Part shown: positions 40,419 to 49,234 of the stretch, in pieces
How the letters are laid out: each line of letters begins with the position of its first letter
How positions within the stretch are numbered: position 1 is the first letter of the stretch
Assembly (NCBI RefSeq): GCF_014648675.1
Contig: NZ_BMRO01000009.1
Coordinates: forward strand, 94,067 to 158,066
Origin: Actinomadura livida
GTDB lineage: Bacteria > Actinomycetota > Actinomycetes > Streptosporangiales > Streptosporangiaceae
Length of the DNA: 64,000 nt
Direction of reading: 5' to 3'
Notes under the pieces: generated by a model
Seen by the model: only the letters and a program-made list of their open reading frames with translations
Database searches by the model: none
What the model was told of the DNA's origin: nothing
Translations under genes and position numbers: made by a program

Positions 40419-40808
40419 TTGAGCAACCTGATCGGCCCGGCGGGCGGCGGGCGGGAGTGGGCCGTCGACAAGCTGAACGCCTTGCGGCTCGGCCAGTGGT
40501 TGGTCGCGGAGATCCCGGCCTCGGCGCCTGGTCGGCAGACCTTCGTCGAGATCATGCCGATCACTACCCCGGCGGATGAGCAGGCCCGTCGAGAGGGCTG
40601 GAAGCGATCCGACCGTGCTCGTACGTTCCGCCTTGAGCATTGGGAATTCGACTCCGAGCGCCTCTTCGGCTTCGACTATGACATCGGAGCCGTCCTCGTC
40701 CGGACCGGGGTAGCCGTAGGCGAGCCGGAGTTGAACGCCACGCTGCAGGTATGGCAGTTGGATCCTGGGCAGTTCGTCTATCCATGGCAGTGCGACTACC
40801 CGAGGTAG
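40419..40808 (+). CDS. Conserved-looking hypothetical protein, function unknown
   Basis: A 129-residue protein with an apparent TTG start directly after GGAGG (spacing too short to be ideal). The sequence is well balanced (EIPASAPGRQTFVEIMPITT, FRLEHWEFDSERLFGFDYD, VWQLDPGQFVYPWQCDYP), not a low-complexity shadow. It follows the DUF397 gene by 9 bp on the same strand. I do not recognise the family. It may be an operon partner of the XRE/DUF397 pair. Confidence 0.55.
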   Translation: MSNLIGPAGGGREWAVDKLNALRLGQWLVAEIPASAPGRQTFVEIMPITTPADEQARREGWKRSDRARTFRLEHWEFDSERLFGFDYDIGAVLVRTGVAVGEPELNATLQVWQLDPGQFVYPWQCDYPR

Positions 40809-40820
40809 TTGCCGGCGTCG

Positions 40821-41573
40821 TCAGTTTCGGAGGCGGGCGTAGATGTCGCCGGAGCGGCCTCGGGGGCGGATTCGGTCTAGCCGGCGTTCCAGGGTGGCTG
40901 CGTCGAGCCAGCGGGGGCTGGCGAACTTCATCGTTTCGATGGGGGAGTAGTTGTAGACGTAGCCGCCTGCGGAGCTGCCCAGGCGCTCCACGTGGCGGAG
41001 GGCCTCCAGGGTGGCGTCGTGGGCCGACGGCACGTACTCGAAGGACAGGGCCGGGACGGGGTGGGTCAGGCCGGCGAGGACGTCCGCCTCGTAGCCCTCT
41101 ACGTCGATCTTGCAGAAGGCCGGTACGCCGTGGGCGGCGATGAGGTCGTCCAGCGTGGTGACCTCGATTTCGAGGGTCTGGTCCCAGCGGACGTGGGCGA
41201 AGCTGCTGTCCGTCGTCACCGATTTGATCCAGTCGGGGGACATCGAGGAGACCGTGGGCGTCGCCGTCGAGAGTGCCAGTTCCGCGTGGCCAGGCTTTGC
41301 TCCTGCGGCGCCGGGGACGATCGTGACGTCCTCGTCGCGGCCGTAGAAGAGGCGTAGGACGCTCAGGCAGTCGGGCTGGGGCTCGACCGCGACCACGCGG
41401 GCGCCGAGGTGCCGCCATACGCGTATCCGGCCGCCGACGTGCGCGCCGATGTCGAACGCGAGATCGTCCGGGCCCAGGAACTCGCCGTAAAGGCGCTTCG
41501 CGCGTCGGTGCTTGCCCGGGACGCCGTAGTACATGACCAGGGAGCGGGCGATGCCGTATGCGCGCTGGAGCAT
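40821..41573 (-). CDS. FkbM-family methyltransferase
   Basis: A 250-residue SAM-dependent methyltransferase. Features are FDIGAHVGGRIRVWRHLG and VVAVEPQPDCLSVL (SAM loops), and the FkbM signature FCKIDVEGYEADVLAGL. The N-terminal 40 residues form a short helical cap. FkbM enzymes methylate sugars or lipids, often in surface-polysaccharide or glycolipid loci, but no such genes adjoin. The ATG at 41573 shares the short spacer with the divergent sigma factor gene. Confidence 0.88.
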   Translation of the reverse strand: MLQRAYGIARSLVMYYGVPGKHRRAKRLYGEFLGPDDLAFDIGAHVGGRIRVWRHLGARVVAVEPQPDCLSVLRLFYGRDEDVTIVPGAAGAKPGHAELALSTATPTVSSMSPDWIKSVTTDSSFAHVRWDQTLEIEVTTLDDLIAAHGVPAFCKIDVEGYEADVLAGLTHPVPALSFEYVPSAHDATLEALRHVERLGSSAGGYVYNYSPIETMKFASPRWLDAATLERRLDRIRPRGRSGDIYARLRN

Positions 41574-41662
41574 CTGCCGACCCTACCGCGCTCCTCCTCG
41601 GCGGGCCGTGCAACAGATCGCGGGGGCCGGGCGTCCTGGGTGTGATGGGAAGGACGGGCCTC

Positions 41663-42178
41663 TTGACCGATGACGTGACGTACGAGGAATTCGTGACGAC
41701 CCGTGCGCATGCTCTGCTCCGCTACGGCTACGTGCTCACCGGCAACGCCGACGATGCGGCGGACCTGGTGCAGGACGGGCTGGTCCGGCTGCGCGGCAGC
41801 TGGGAGCGGGTCGTCAACAAGAACGATCCCGAAGGGTACGTCCGCACGATCATGGCGCGCCGGCACATAAGCCTGTGGCGGCGGCGAAAACGGGAGCGCC
41901 TGGTCGGCAGCGTGCCGGAAGAGCGGTACGACGACCGCGGCATCGAGCAGGCCGAGCACGACCCGCGGCTGTGGGAGGCGCTGGCCGAGCTGCCGCCGCG
42001 GCAGCGGGCGGTGCTGGTCCTGCGCTACTACGAGGACCTGGCCGACGAGGAGATCGCCGGGATTCTCGGGATCTCGCGCGGAACGGTCCGCAGCCAGGCG
42101 GCCCGCGCGCTCGGCAAGCTCCGCGCGGACTGGCGTCCGGCCGCCGCGGTCGCAGGGGGAGGGCACCATGACCGATGA
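41663..42178 (+). CDS. SigE-family ECF sigma factor
   Basis: A 171-residue ECF sigma factor. Region 2 (YEEFVTTRAHALLRYGYVLT, DDAADLVQDGLVRL) and region 4 (LWEALAELPPRQRAVLVLRY, then DEEIAGILGISRGTVRSQAARAL, quoted in part) are complete. The TTG at 41663 has a strong ribosome site (GGAAGGACGG, 5-nt spacing); ATG at 41645 is in frame without one and would add six residues. The stop overlaps the next gene by 11 bp. The sigma is presumably controlled by that membrane-anchored partner. Confidence 0.85.
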   Translation: MTDDVTYEEFVTTRAHALLRYGYVLTGNADDAADLVQDGLVRLRGSWERVVNKNDPEGYVRTIMARRHISLWRRRKRERLVGSVPEERYDDRGIEQAEHDPRLWEALAELPPRQRAVLVLRYYEDLADEEIAGILGISRGTVRSQAARALGKLRADWRPAAAVAGGGHHDR

Positions 42179-43409
42179 TCTGGACCGCGCGCTGCGCGGC
42201 ACGCTCACGACCGCCGCGCGGAAGGCACCGCCCGCCGAACCCGGGCTGCTGCAGCGGATCGAGGCGGGGCACCGGAGAAGGCGGCGCCGCCGGGCGTCCG
42301 CCGCGGCGCTCGCCGCCGCGGTCGTCCTCGGCGGGACGGGCGCGGCCGGCGGGTTGATGCGGTCCGGCGAGGATGCGCCTCCCGTCGCCGCGCCCGGCAA
42401 GCTCAAGCCGGTGTCGCGCGCGGCCCTCGGCGCGCCGGTCAAGGTGCGCGAACAGTGGCCGGACGCCGTCCGGAGCATCCCCGGCGAACTGCCGAACGGG
42501 CGCGAGCTGCACCCCGTCGATCTCCTGGACGGCGGCACGCTGGTGGGGGCGACATGGTCGTCCCTCCAGAAGCCGGACGAGCTGTGGTCCTACGACCTCG
42601 ACACCCAGAAGGCCGCCGTGATCACCGACATCGTGGTCCCGCGCGGCTCGAAGATCTACGCGTCCGACATCACCGTGGGGGGAGGCCAGGTCGTCTGGTG
42701 GCTGTCGTACCGGGTGGAGGGGCGCGACACGGTGGAGATCTGGGGTGCCCCGGTCGCCGGCGGGGCCGCACGCAAGGTCACCGGGATGCGAGGGGATTCG
42801 GTGTCCACGCTGCTCATCGACGGCGACACCGTCGTCTGGGGCATGGAGGACGCCGTATACCGGGTGCCGCTGCCGGGCGGGACGCCCGAGGAGATCCCCG
42901 GCACCGGCGGCTTCGAGATCGTCTCGTGGCCCTGGATCGGCTCCCCCGCCGCCGACGGTGACCGAGCCGGGTACATCAGGTACCGGTCGCTGTGGAACGT
43001 GCGGACCGGGGAGCGCCGCGGCGCCCATCTCGCGCCTCTCAAGGGAGCGTGGTCATGCGGGGTGATCTGGTGCGTCGGCGCCACCTCGCGCGTACGGGGC
43101 GCCACCGACGACCGGGGCATGGTGACCGCCGTGCAGCTCAGGGACGGAAGGGCCGGCAAGGCACTGCCCTTCGACGATCCCATGGGGCCGGGACGGCAGA
43201 TCGTGTACGGACGGTTCCTTCCCTACTTCCCGAAGGGGCTCCGGACGGAGAACCACGTCCTGTACGACGTCGAGACCGGCAAGCTGCTCGACACCGGGAT
43301 ACGGCGGTACAACGAGGTGATGGGGCGGGCGCGCAATGACCGCGATCCGCACTACTTCGTCACGAACAAGGACGGGACGACGCTGATCGATCTTTCGAAG
43401 ATCCGCTGA
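42168..43409 (+). CDS. Membrane-anchored beta-propeller-like protein, likely partner of the ECF sigma factor
   Basis: A 413-residue protein. The cytosolic N terminus (1-45) is basic, ending HRRRRRRRASA. One transmembrane helix follows at 45-62 (LAAAVVLGGTGAAGGL). The extracellular part is made of repeating WSYDLDTQKAAVITD, VEIWGAPVAGGAARKVTG and VYRVPLPGGTPEEIPG blades, like a WD/TolB propeller. It overlaps the sigma gene and is followed by a terminator. There is no zinc-binding HxxxCxxC anti-sigma motif, so the mode of sigma control is unclear. Confidence 0.8.
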   Translation: MTDDLDRALRGTLTTAARKAPPAEPGLLQRIEAGHRRRRRRRASAAALAAAVVLGGTGAAGGLMRSGEDAPPVAAPGKLKPVSRAALGAPVKVREQWPDAVRSIPGELPNGRELHPVDLLDGGTLVGATWSSLQKPDELWSYDLDTQKAAVITDIVVPRGSKIYASDITVGGGQVVWWLSYRVEGRDTVEIWGAPVAGGAARKVTGMRGDSVSTLLIDGDTVVWGMEDAVYRVPLPGGTPEEIPGTGGFEIVSWPWIGSPAADGDRAGYIRYRSLWNVRTGERRGAHLAPLKGAWSCGVIWCVGATSRVRGATDDRGMVTAVQLRDGRAGKALPFDDPMGPGRQIVYGRFLPYFPKGLRTENHVLYDVETGKLLDTGIRRYNEVMGRARNDRDPHYFVTNKDGTTLIDLSKIR

Positions 43410-43426
43410 AGTCGGGTGCGCGAAAC

Positions 43427-43463
43427 GCCCTGCCGGCCCGCGCCCGCGGCCGGCCGGCAGGGC
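43427..43463. terminator. Hairpin terminator between convergent genes
   Basis: An 11-bp stem GCCCTGCCGGC and its complement around a GC-rich loop lies 17 bp after one stop and 6 bp after the other. Confidence 0.75.
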
Positions 43464-43469
43464 GCCCCG

Positions 43470-44618
43470 TCAGGACGGGGGCAGGCCCAGCGCGCGGGCG
43501 ATCAGCATGCGCTGGACCTCCGAGGTCCCCTCGCCCACTTCGAGGATCTTGGCGTCGCGGTAGAAGCGGCCGACCGCGTACTCGTTCATGAAGCCGTACC
43601 CGCCGAAGATCTGGGTGGCGTCGCGGGCGTTGTCCATGGCGGCGTTGGACGCGACGAGCTTGGCGATCGCCGCCTCCTTCTTGAACGGCTCGCCGGCGAG
43701 GAGCTTCGCCGCCGCGGCGTAGTAGGCCAGCCGGGCGGTGTGGGCGCGCATCTCCATGTCGGCGATCTTGAACTGGATGGCCTGGTAGCGGCCGATCTCC
43801 TTGCCGAACGCCTCGCGCTCGCGGACGTAGCGGAGGGACTCGTCCACGCAGCCCTGGGCGAGGCCGACCGACAGCGCGGCGATCGCGATGCGGCCCTCGT
43901 CCAGGATGCGGAGGAACTGGGCGTAGCCGCGGCCGCGCTCGCCGACGAGGTTCTCGGCGGGGACGCGCACGTCGTCGAAGGACAGCTCGCGGGTGTCGGA
44001 CGCCGACCAGCCGACCTTGGAGTACTTGCGCCCGACCGTGAAGCCGGGCGTGCCGTTCGGGACGATGATCGTGGAGATCTCGCCGTCGCCGGTGAAGGCC
44101 GTGACCGTCACGAACGCGGTGATGTCGGTGCCGGAGTTGGTGATGAACGACTTCGAGCCGTTGATCACCCAGGTGTCGCCGTCCAGCCGGGCGGTGGTGC
44201 GCATGCCGCCGGGGACGTCGGACCCGCCGCCCGGCTCGGTCAGCCCGAACGCCGCCAGCTTCTCCCCGGACGTGAGCAGCGGCAGCCACCGCTTCCGCTG
44301 CTCGGGCGACCCGAACCGGTAGATCGGCATGGCGCCCAGCGAGACCCCGGCCTCCAGCGTGATCGCCACGGACGAGTCGACGCGGGCGAGTTCCTCCAGG
44401 GCCAGGCACAGCGCGAAGTAGTCGCCGCCCATGCCGCCGTGCTCCTCGGGGAACGGCAGCCCGAACAGGCCCATCCGGCCCATCGCGGCGACGATCTCGT
44501 ACGGGAACTCCCCGCGCTCGTACAGGTCCCCGATGACGGGGGCGACCGTGTCGCGGGCGAACCGCTCGACCGTGCGCCGCAACTCCTCCTGCTCGTCGCT
44601 GAGCGTGAAGTCGATCAT
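43470..44618 (-). CDS. Acyl-CoA dehydrogenase, probably isovaleryl-CoA type
   Basis: A 382-residue FAD acyl-CoA dehydrogenase. FGLTEPGGGSDVPGGMRTT, SFITNSGTDITAFVTVTAF, REAFGKEIGRYQAIQFKIAD, IFGGYGFMNEYAVGRFYRDA and VGEGTSEVQRMLIARAL are present; the Glu in VGEGTSE is in the usual base position. It is the last gene of an operon with HMG-CoA lyase and a biotin-dependent carboxylase. That context points to leucine breakdown (isovaleryl-CoA to 3-methylcrotonyl-CoA). ATG at 44618 follows the lyase stop by 2 bp. Confidence 0.88.
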   Translation of the reverse strand: MIDFTLSDEQEELRRTVERFARDTVAPVIGDLYERGEFPYEIVAAMGRMGLFGLPFPEEHGGMGGDYFALCLALEELARVDSSVAITLEAGVSLGAMPIYRFGSPEQRKRWLPLLTSGEKLAAFGLTEPGGGSDVPGGMRTTARLDGDTWVINGSKSFITNSGTDITAFVTVTAFTGDGEISTIIVPNGTPGFTVGRKYSKVGWSASDTRELSFDDVRVPAENLVGERGRGYAQFLRILDEGRIAIAALSVGLAQGCVDESLRYVREREAFGKEIGRYQAIQFKIADMEMRAHTARLAYYAAAAKLLAGEPFKKEAAIAKLVASNAAMDNARDATQIFGGYGFMNEYAVGRFYRDAKILEVGEGTSEVQRMLIARALGLPPS

Positions 44619-44620
44619 TA

Positions 44621-45550
44621 CTACTCCGGTTTCGGTGAGAGGGCCTGGACGACGCGGGACGGGCTGGGGCGGCCCAGGTGGCGGGCCATCCAGTGGCTGG
44701 TCTCGACGAGTCTGCCGAGGTCGACGCCGGTGTCGATGCCGAGGCCGTGCAGCATCCAGACGAGGTCCTCGGTGGGCAGGTTGCCGGTGGCGCTCTCGGC
44801 GTACGGGCAGCCGCCGAGGCCGCCCGCCGACGAGTCGACGCAGGTGACGCCGGCGCGGAGCGCGGCGAGCGTGTTGGCGAGGGCCTGCCCGTAGGTGTCG
44901 TGGAAGTGGACGGCGAGCCGCTCGGTGCCGATGCCCGCGGCGCCGAGCGCCTCGATGAGCGCGGTGACGTGGCCGGGCGTGCCGACGCCGATGGTGTCGC
45001 CGAGGCTGAGCTGGGAGCAGCCGAGCTCCATCAGCCGGGACGCGACCGACACGACCTGCTCGATGGGAACGTCGCCCTCCCAGGGGTCGCCGCACACCAT
45101 CGAGATGTAGGCGCGCACCCAGAGCCCCTCGCTGTGGGCGCGCTCGACGACGGGCGCGAACATGTCGATCGACTCGTCCACGGTCCGGTTGAGGTTGCGG
45201 CGGGCGAACGACTCGGTGGCGCTCCCGAAGATCGCGATCTCGGTGACGCCGTTGGACAGCGCCCGCTGCAGGCCCTTCTCGTTCGGGACGAGGACGGGGT
45301 AGCGCAGGTCGGGGGAGCGGGGCAGCACGTTGAGGAGGTCCTCGGCGTCGGCGAGCTGCGGAACCCACTTGGGGTGGACGAAGCTGGTCGTCTCGATCGT
45401 ACGGAGCCCCGCGGCGGCCAGCCGGGTCACGAACTCGGACTTGACGTCCACGGGGACGACCGCCTTCTCGTTCTGCAGCCCGTCCCGCGGCCCGACCTCG
45501 TAGATCGATACACGCCTGGGAAGGCCGGAGAGAGGTACCCGCATCGTCAT
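44621..45550 (-). CDS. Hydroxymethylglutaryl-CoA lyase
   Basis: A 309-residue enzyme splitting HMG-CoA into acetyl-CoA and acetoacetate, the last step of leucine catabolism. Signature positions are VGPRDGLQNEKAVVPVD (Asp/Arg of the active site), ETTSFVHPKWVPQLADAEDL, LGDTIGVGTPGHV, AVHFHDTYGQALAN (metal His pair), and the catalytic cysteine in GGLGGCPYAESATGNLPTED. Start overlaps the carboxylase alpha stop (ATGA), showing translational coupling. Confidence 0.92.
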   Translation of the reverse strand: MTMRVPLSGLPRRVSIYEVGPRDGLQNEKAVVPVDVKSEFVTRLAAAGLRTIETTSFVHPKWVPQLADAEDLLNVLPRSPDLRYPVLVPNEKGLQRALSNGVTEIAIFGSATESFARRNLNRTVDESIDMFAPVVERAHSEGLWVRAYISMVCGDPWEGDVPIEQVVSVASRLMELGCSQLSLGDTIGVGTPGHVTALIEALGAAGIGTERLAVHFHDTYGQALANTLAALRAGVTCVDSSAGGLGGCPYAESATGNLPTEDLVWMLHGLGIDTGVDLGRLVETSHWMARHLGRPSPSRVVQALSPKPE

Positions 45551-47535
45551 TCCTCCTCGATCACGGCCAGCACCGCGTCGAGGGCGACTTGCGCGCCCAC
45601 GCGTACCGGCAGTTTCGCCACCGTGCCGGACAGCGGCGCGGTGACGGCGTGCTCCATCTTCATCGCCTCGACGACCACGAGCGGCTGCCCCGCCGACACC
45701 CGGTCGCCCTCGGCCGCCTTGACGGCCAGGACCGTGCCCGGCATCGGGCTGCGCAGCACCCCGTCGCCCGTCCCGGCGGACGCGGCGCCCGCCTCGGCGC
45801 GGACGTGCTCGCCGAGCGCCCACGCGTGCCCGTCGCGGCCGAGCCACAGGGTGTGCCCGTCGCGGGCGGCCGTGAACGAGGTCGTCCTCCCAGCGTAGGT
45901 CAGGGTGAACGGGCCGTTCAGCGCGGCCGGGACCGGAGCGCCGCCGCCGATCGCGACCTGCGCGTCCGAGGCGCGCCCCTGCACCCGGACCTCGACCGGC
46001 TCGCCACCGGACGGCGTGATGATCCACGGCGCCCACGCGTGGGCGCCGGGCCGCCAGCCGTCCGGGATGTCCCAGGGGTCGTCCCCGGTTTCGAGGGCCC
46101 GCATCCGTTCCAGCGCGGCGGCCGCCAGCACCTCGGGCGGGACCGCCGCGCCGGCCACCAGGTCGTCCAGGTCGCGCTCGACCAGGCCGGTGTCGAGGTC
46201 GCCCGCCACGACCGGCGGGTGCCGCAGCAGCGACCGCAGGAACGCGACGTTCGTCGGGACGCCCAGCAGCGTGTAGGAGGCGAGGGCCCGGTCGAGGCGG
46301 TGCAGGGCCTCGGCGCGGTCGGCGCCGTGGACGATCACCTTGGCGAGCATCGGGTCGTAGGACCCGCCGATCTCGGTGCCGGCGTCGAGCCCGGAGTCGA
46401 CGCGGGCGCCGTCCGGTTCGGTCAGGGCGAGGACGCGTCCGCCGGTCGGCAGGAAACCGCGGGCCGGGTCCTCGGCGTAGACGCGGGCCTCGATCGAGTG
46501 GCCGTCCAGCCTGACGTCGGCCTGGGTGACCGGGAGGGGCTCGCCCGCGGCCACCCGGAGCTGGAGTTCGACCAGGTCCAGGCCGGTGACCAGCTCGGTG
46601 ACCGGGTGCTCGACCTGCAACCGGGTGTTCATCTCCATGAAGAAGAACTCGTCCGGGCGGTCGGCGGAGACGATGTACTCGACCGTCCCGGCGCCCGCGT
46701 ACCCGACGGCGCGGGCCGCGGCGACGGCGGCGGCGCCCATCCGGTCCCGCGCGGCGGCGTCCAGCAGCGGGGACGGCGCCTCCTCGACGATCTTCTGGTG
46801 GCGGCGCTGCAGGCTGCACTCGCGCTCGCCCAGGTGGACCGCGTTGCCGTGCGCGTCCGCGAAGATCTGGATCTCGATGTGCCGGGGGTTCTCGACGAAC
46901 CGCTCGGCGAGCAGCGTGTCGTCGCCGAACGAGCCGCGTGCCTCGCGGCGGGCGGACGCGATGGCCTCCGGCAGCTCCGCCGCCTCGCGGACGAGCCGCA
47001 TCCCCTTGCCGCCGCCGCCCGCCGACGGCTTCAGCAGCACCGGCAGCCCGATCTCCAGCGCGGCCGCCTCCAGTTCGGCGTCCGTGAGGCCCGGTTCGCG
47101 AAGATCGGCGGAGCCGCGGGGGGCGTGGGGGGTCGTCCCCCCTCGAAGGGGACTTCCGGGGACGACGGGGACGCCGGCGGCCGCGACGGTCCGCTTCGCG
47201 CGGATCTTGTCGCCCATCGCCTCGATCGCCTCGGGGGGCGGGCCGATGAACACGAGCCCCGCCTCGCCGCACGCCCGCGCGAACTCCGTGTTCTCCGCGA
47301 GGAAGCCGTACCCCGGATGCACGGCCGACGCCCCGCAGTCGCGGGCCGCGGCGAGCACGGCCCCGATGTCCAGGTACGACGGGATGCGCAGGGCCTCGTC
47401 CGCCTCCCGGACGTGCCGGGACAGGGCGTCGGCGTCGGTGTGGACGGCGACCGCCCGGACACCGAGCCGCCGCAGCGTGCGGAAGACGCGGACGGCGATC
47501 TCCCCGCGGTTGGCGACCAGGACGCTGTCGAACAT
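45547..47535 (-). CDS. Acyl-CoA carboxylase biotin-carrying alpha subunit (methylcrotonyl-CoA type)
   Basis: A 662-residue protein. Biotin carboxylase domain (1-445): VLVANRGEIAVRVFRTLRRL, LLKPSAGGGGKGMRLV (ATP loop), MEMNTRLQVEHPVTE. A middle linker domain (470-570) follows. The C-terminal biotin carrier domain has VVVEAMKMEHAV, in which the Lys is biotinylated. A proline/glycine insert (about residues 132-147) lies before the ATP-grasp loop. ATG at 47535 has a GAGGG site; a GTG one codon upstream is possible. Operon context supports 3-methylcrotonyl-CoA as substrate. Confidence 0.9.
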   Translation of the reverse strand: MFDSVLVANRGEIAVRVFRTLRRLGVRAVAVHTDADALSRHVREADEALRIPSYLDIGAVLAAARDCGASAVHPGYGFLAENTEFARACGEAGLVFIGPPPEAIEAMGDKIRAKRTVAAAGVPVVPGSPLRGGTTPHAPRGSADLREPGLTDAELEAAALEIGLPVLLKPSAGGGGKGMRLVREAAELPEAIASARREARGSFGDDTLLAERFVENPRHIEIQIFADAHGNAVHLGERECSLQRRHQKIVEEAPSPLLDAAARDRMGAAAVAAARAVGYAGAGTVEYIVSADRPDEFFFMEMNTRLQVEHPVTELVTGLDLVELQLRVAAGEPLPVTQADVRLDGHSIEARVYAEDPARGFLPTGGRVLALTEPDGARVDSGLDAGTEIGGSYDPMLAKVIVHGADRAEALHRLDRALASYTLLGVPTNVAFLRSLLRHPPVVAGDLDTGLVERDLDDLVAGAAVPPEVLAAAALERMRALETGDDPWDIPDGWRPGAHAWAPWIITPSGGEPVEVRVQGRASDAQVAIGGGAPVPAALNGPFTLTYAGRTTSFTAARDGHTLWLGRDGHAWALGEHVRAEAGAASAGTGDGVLRSPMPGTVLAVKAAEGDRVSAGQPLVVVEAMKMEHAVTAPLSGTVAKLPVRVGAQVALDAVLAVIEEE

Positions 47536-47542
47536 CACACCC

Positions 47543-49156
47543 TCACATCCGGAAGACGCCGTAGCCGACCGGCTCCAGCGGCGCGTTGGCGGCCACCGAG
47601 AGCCCGAGCCCCAGCACGCGGCGGGTGTCGAGCGGGTCGATCACCCCGTCGTCCCACAGCCGGGCCGTCGAGTAGTACGGGTTCCCCTGCGCCTCGTACT
47701 GCTCGCGGATCGGGTCCTTGAACGCCTCCTCGTCCTGCGCGGGCCACTCCTCGCCGCGCGCCTCCATCTGGTCGCGCCGGACGGTGGCCAGCACGCTCGC
47801 CGCCTGCTCCCCGCCCATCACCGAGATCCGGGCGTTCGGCCACATCCACAGGAAGCGGGGCGAGTAGGCGCGCCCGCACATGGCGTAGTTCCCGGCGCCG
47901 AACGAGCCGCCGATGACGACGGTGAACTTCGGGACGCGGGCGCAGGCGACGGCGGTGACCATCTTGGCGCCGTGCTTGGCGATGCCGCCCGCCTCGTACT
48001 CGCGGCCGACCATGAACCCGGTGATGTTCTGCAGGAACACGAGCGGGACGCTGCGCCGGTCGCACAGCTCGATGAAGTGCGCGCCCTTCTGCGCCGACTC
48101 GCTGAACAGGATGCCGTTGTTGGCGACGATCCCCACCGGGTGCCCGTGGACGCGGGCGAATCCGGTGACGAGCGTGGGCCCGTACTCCTTCTTGAACTCC
48201 TGGAAGCGGCTGCCGTCCACGATGCGGGCGATGACCTCGCGCACGTCGTAGGGGGTGCGCGGGTCCGGCGGGACGATGCCGTACAGCTCCGCCGGGTCCA
48301 GGGCCGGGGCCTCGGCCGGCGCGACGTCCCACGGGCGCGGTTCGCGCGGCCCGAGGGTGGCGACGATGTCGCGGACGATCCGCAGCGCGTGCGCGTCGTC
48401 CTCGGCGAGGTGGTCGGTGACGCCCGACGTACGGGAGTGCAGTTCGCCGCCGCCCAGTTCCTCGGCCGTGACGACCTCGCCGGTGGCCGCCTTCACCAGC
48501 GGCGGCCCGCCCAGGAAGATCGTCCCCTGGCCGCGGACGATGACGGCCTCGTCGCTCATCGCCGGGACGTACGCGCCGCCCGCCGTGCACGACCCCATGA
48601 CCGCCGCGATCTGCGGGATGCCGCGGCCCGACATCGTGGCCTGGTTGTAGAAGATGCGGCCGAAATGCTCGCGGTCGGGGAACACCTCGTCCTGGCGGGG
48701 CAGGAACGCGCCGCCGGAGTCGACCAGGTACACGCAGGGGAGGCGGTTGTGCAGCGCCACCTCCTGGGCGCGCAGGTGCTTCTTCACCGTGACCGGGTAG
48801 TAGGTGCCGCCCTTGACGGTGGCGTCGTTCGCGACGACGACGCATTCGCGCCCGGAGATCCGCCCGACGCCCGTGATGATCCCGGCGCCGGGGGCCTCGT
48901 CCCCGTACATTCCGTTCGCGGCCAGCGGCGACAATTCCAGGAAGGGCGACCCGGGGTCGAGGAGCGTGTCGACCCGGTCGCGGGGGAGCAGCTTGCCGCG
49001 CGCGACGTGCCGCTCGCGCGCCCGCTCCGGGCCGCCGCGACCGGCCCGGTCGAGGTACTCGCGCAGCTCCGCGGCGAGGGCCTCGTTGTGGGCGGCGCTC
49101 GCCTTGAACGCCTCGGCCGCCGTGTCGGCGCGGGAGCCGGTCTCGGGTCCGCTCAT
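47543..49156 (-). CDS. Acyl-CoA carboxylase carboxyltransferase beta subunit (methylcrotonyl-CoA type)
   Basis: A 537-residue carboxyltransferase with two crotonase-fold halves. Visible are VVVANDATVKGGTYYPVTVK, YLVDSGGAFLPRQDEVFPD and FYNQATMSGRGIPQIAAVMG in the N-terminal half. The C-terminal half has LVFLQNITGFMVGREYEAGG and GGSFGAGNYAMCGRAYSPRF. The ATVKGGTYYP and GREYEAGGIAKHGAK segments favour methylcrotonyl-CoA over propionyl-CoA carboxylases. It is first gene of the leucine operon, with two palindromes just upstream and a divergent TetR gene. Confidence 0.92.
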   Translation of the reverse strand: MSGPETGSRADTAAEAFKASAAHNEALAAELREYLDRAGRGGPERARERHVARGKLLPRDRVDTLLDPGSPFLELSPLAANGMYGDEAPGAGIITGVGRISGRECVVVANDATVKGGTYYPVTVKKHLRAQEVALHNRLPCVYLVDSGGAFLPRQDEVFPDREHFGRIFYNQATMSGRGIPQIAAVMGSCTAGGAYVPAMSDEAVIVRGQGTIFLGGPPLVKAATGEVVTAEELGGGELHSRTSGVTDHLAEDDAHALRIVRDIVATLGPREPRPWDVAPAEAPALDPAELYGIVPPDPRTPYDVREVIARIVDGSRFQEFKKEYGPTLVTGFARVHGHPVGIVANNGILFSESAQKGAHFIELCDRRSVPLVFLQNITGFMVGREYEAGGIAKHGAKMVTAVACARVPKFTVVIGGSFGAGNYAMCGRAYSPRFLWMWPNARISVMGGEQAASVLATVRRDQMEARGEEWPAQDEEAFKDPIREQYEAQGNPYYSTARLWDDGVIDPLDTRRVLGLGLSVAANAPLEPVGYGVFRM

Positions 49157-49170
49157 GCCCCTCCTTCACG

Positions 49171-49211
49171 GTTAACGATCGTTAACAACGCCGATGTTAA
49201 TCACCGTTAAC
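49171..49211. promoter_or_regulatory. Two TetR-type operator palindromes
   Basis: GTTAACGATCGTTAAC (49171-49186, perfect) and GTTAATCACCGTTAAC (49196-49211, imperfect) are spaced 25 bp centre to centre. They fill the spacer between the leucine operon and the divergent TetR gene, which probably binds both. Confidence 0.82.
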
Positions 49212-49234
49212 AACCTTAGTCTAGACTGGCGCGC

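Noticed and set aside
46526..49210. An 894-residue forward frame over the carboxylase genes
   Set aside because: It is the complement of two textbook carboxylase genes; no domain is visible in it.
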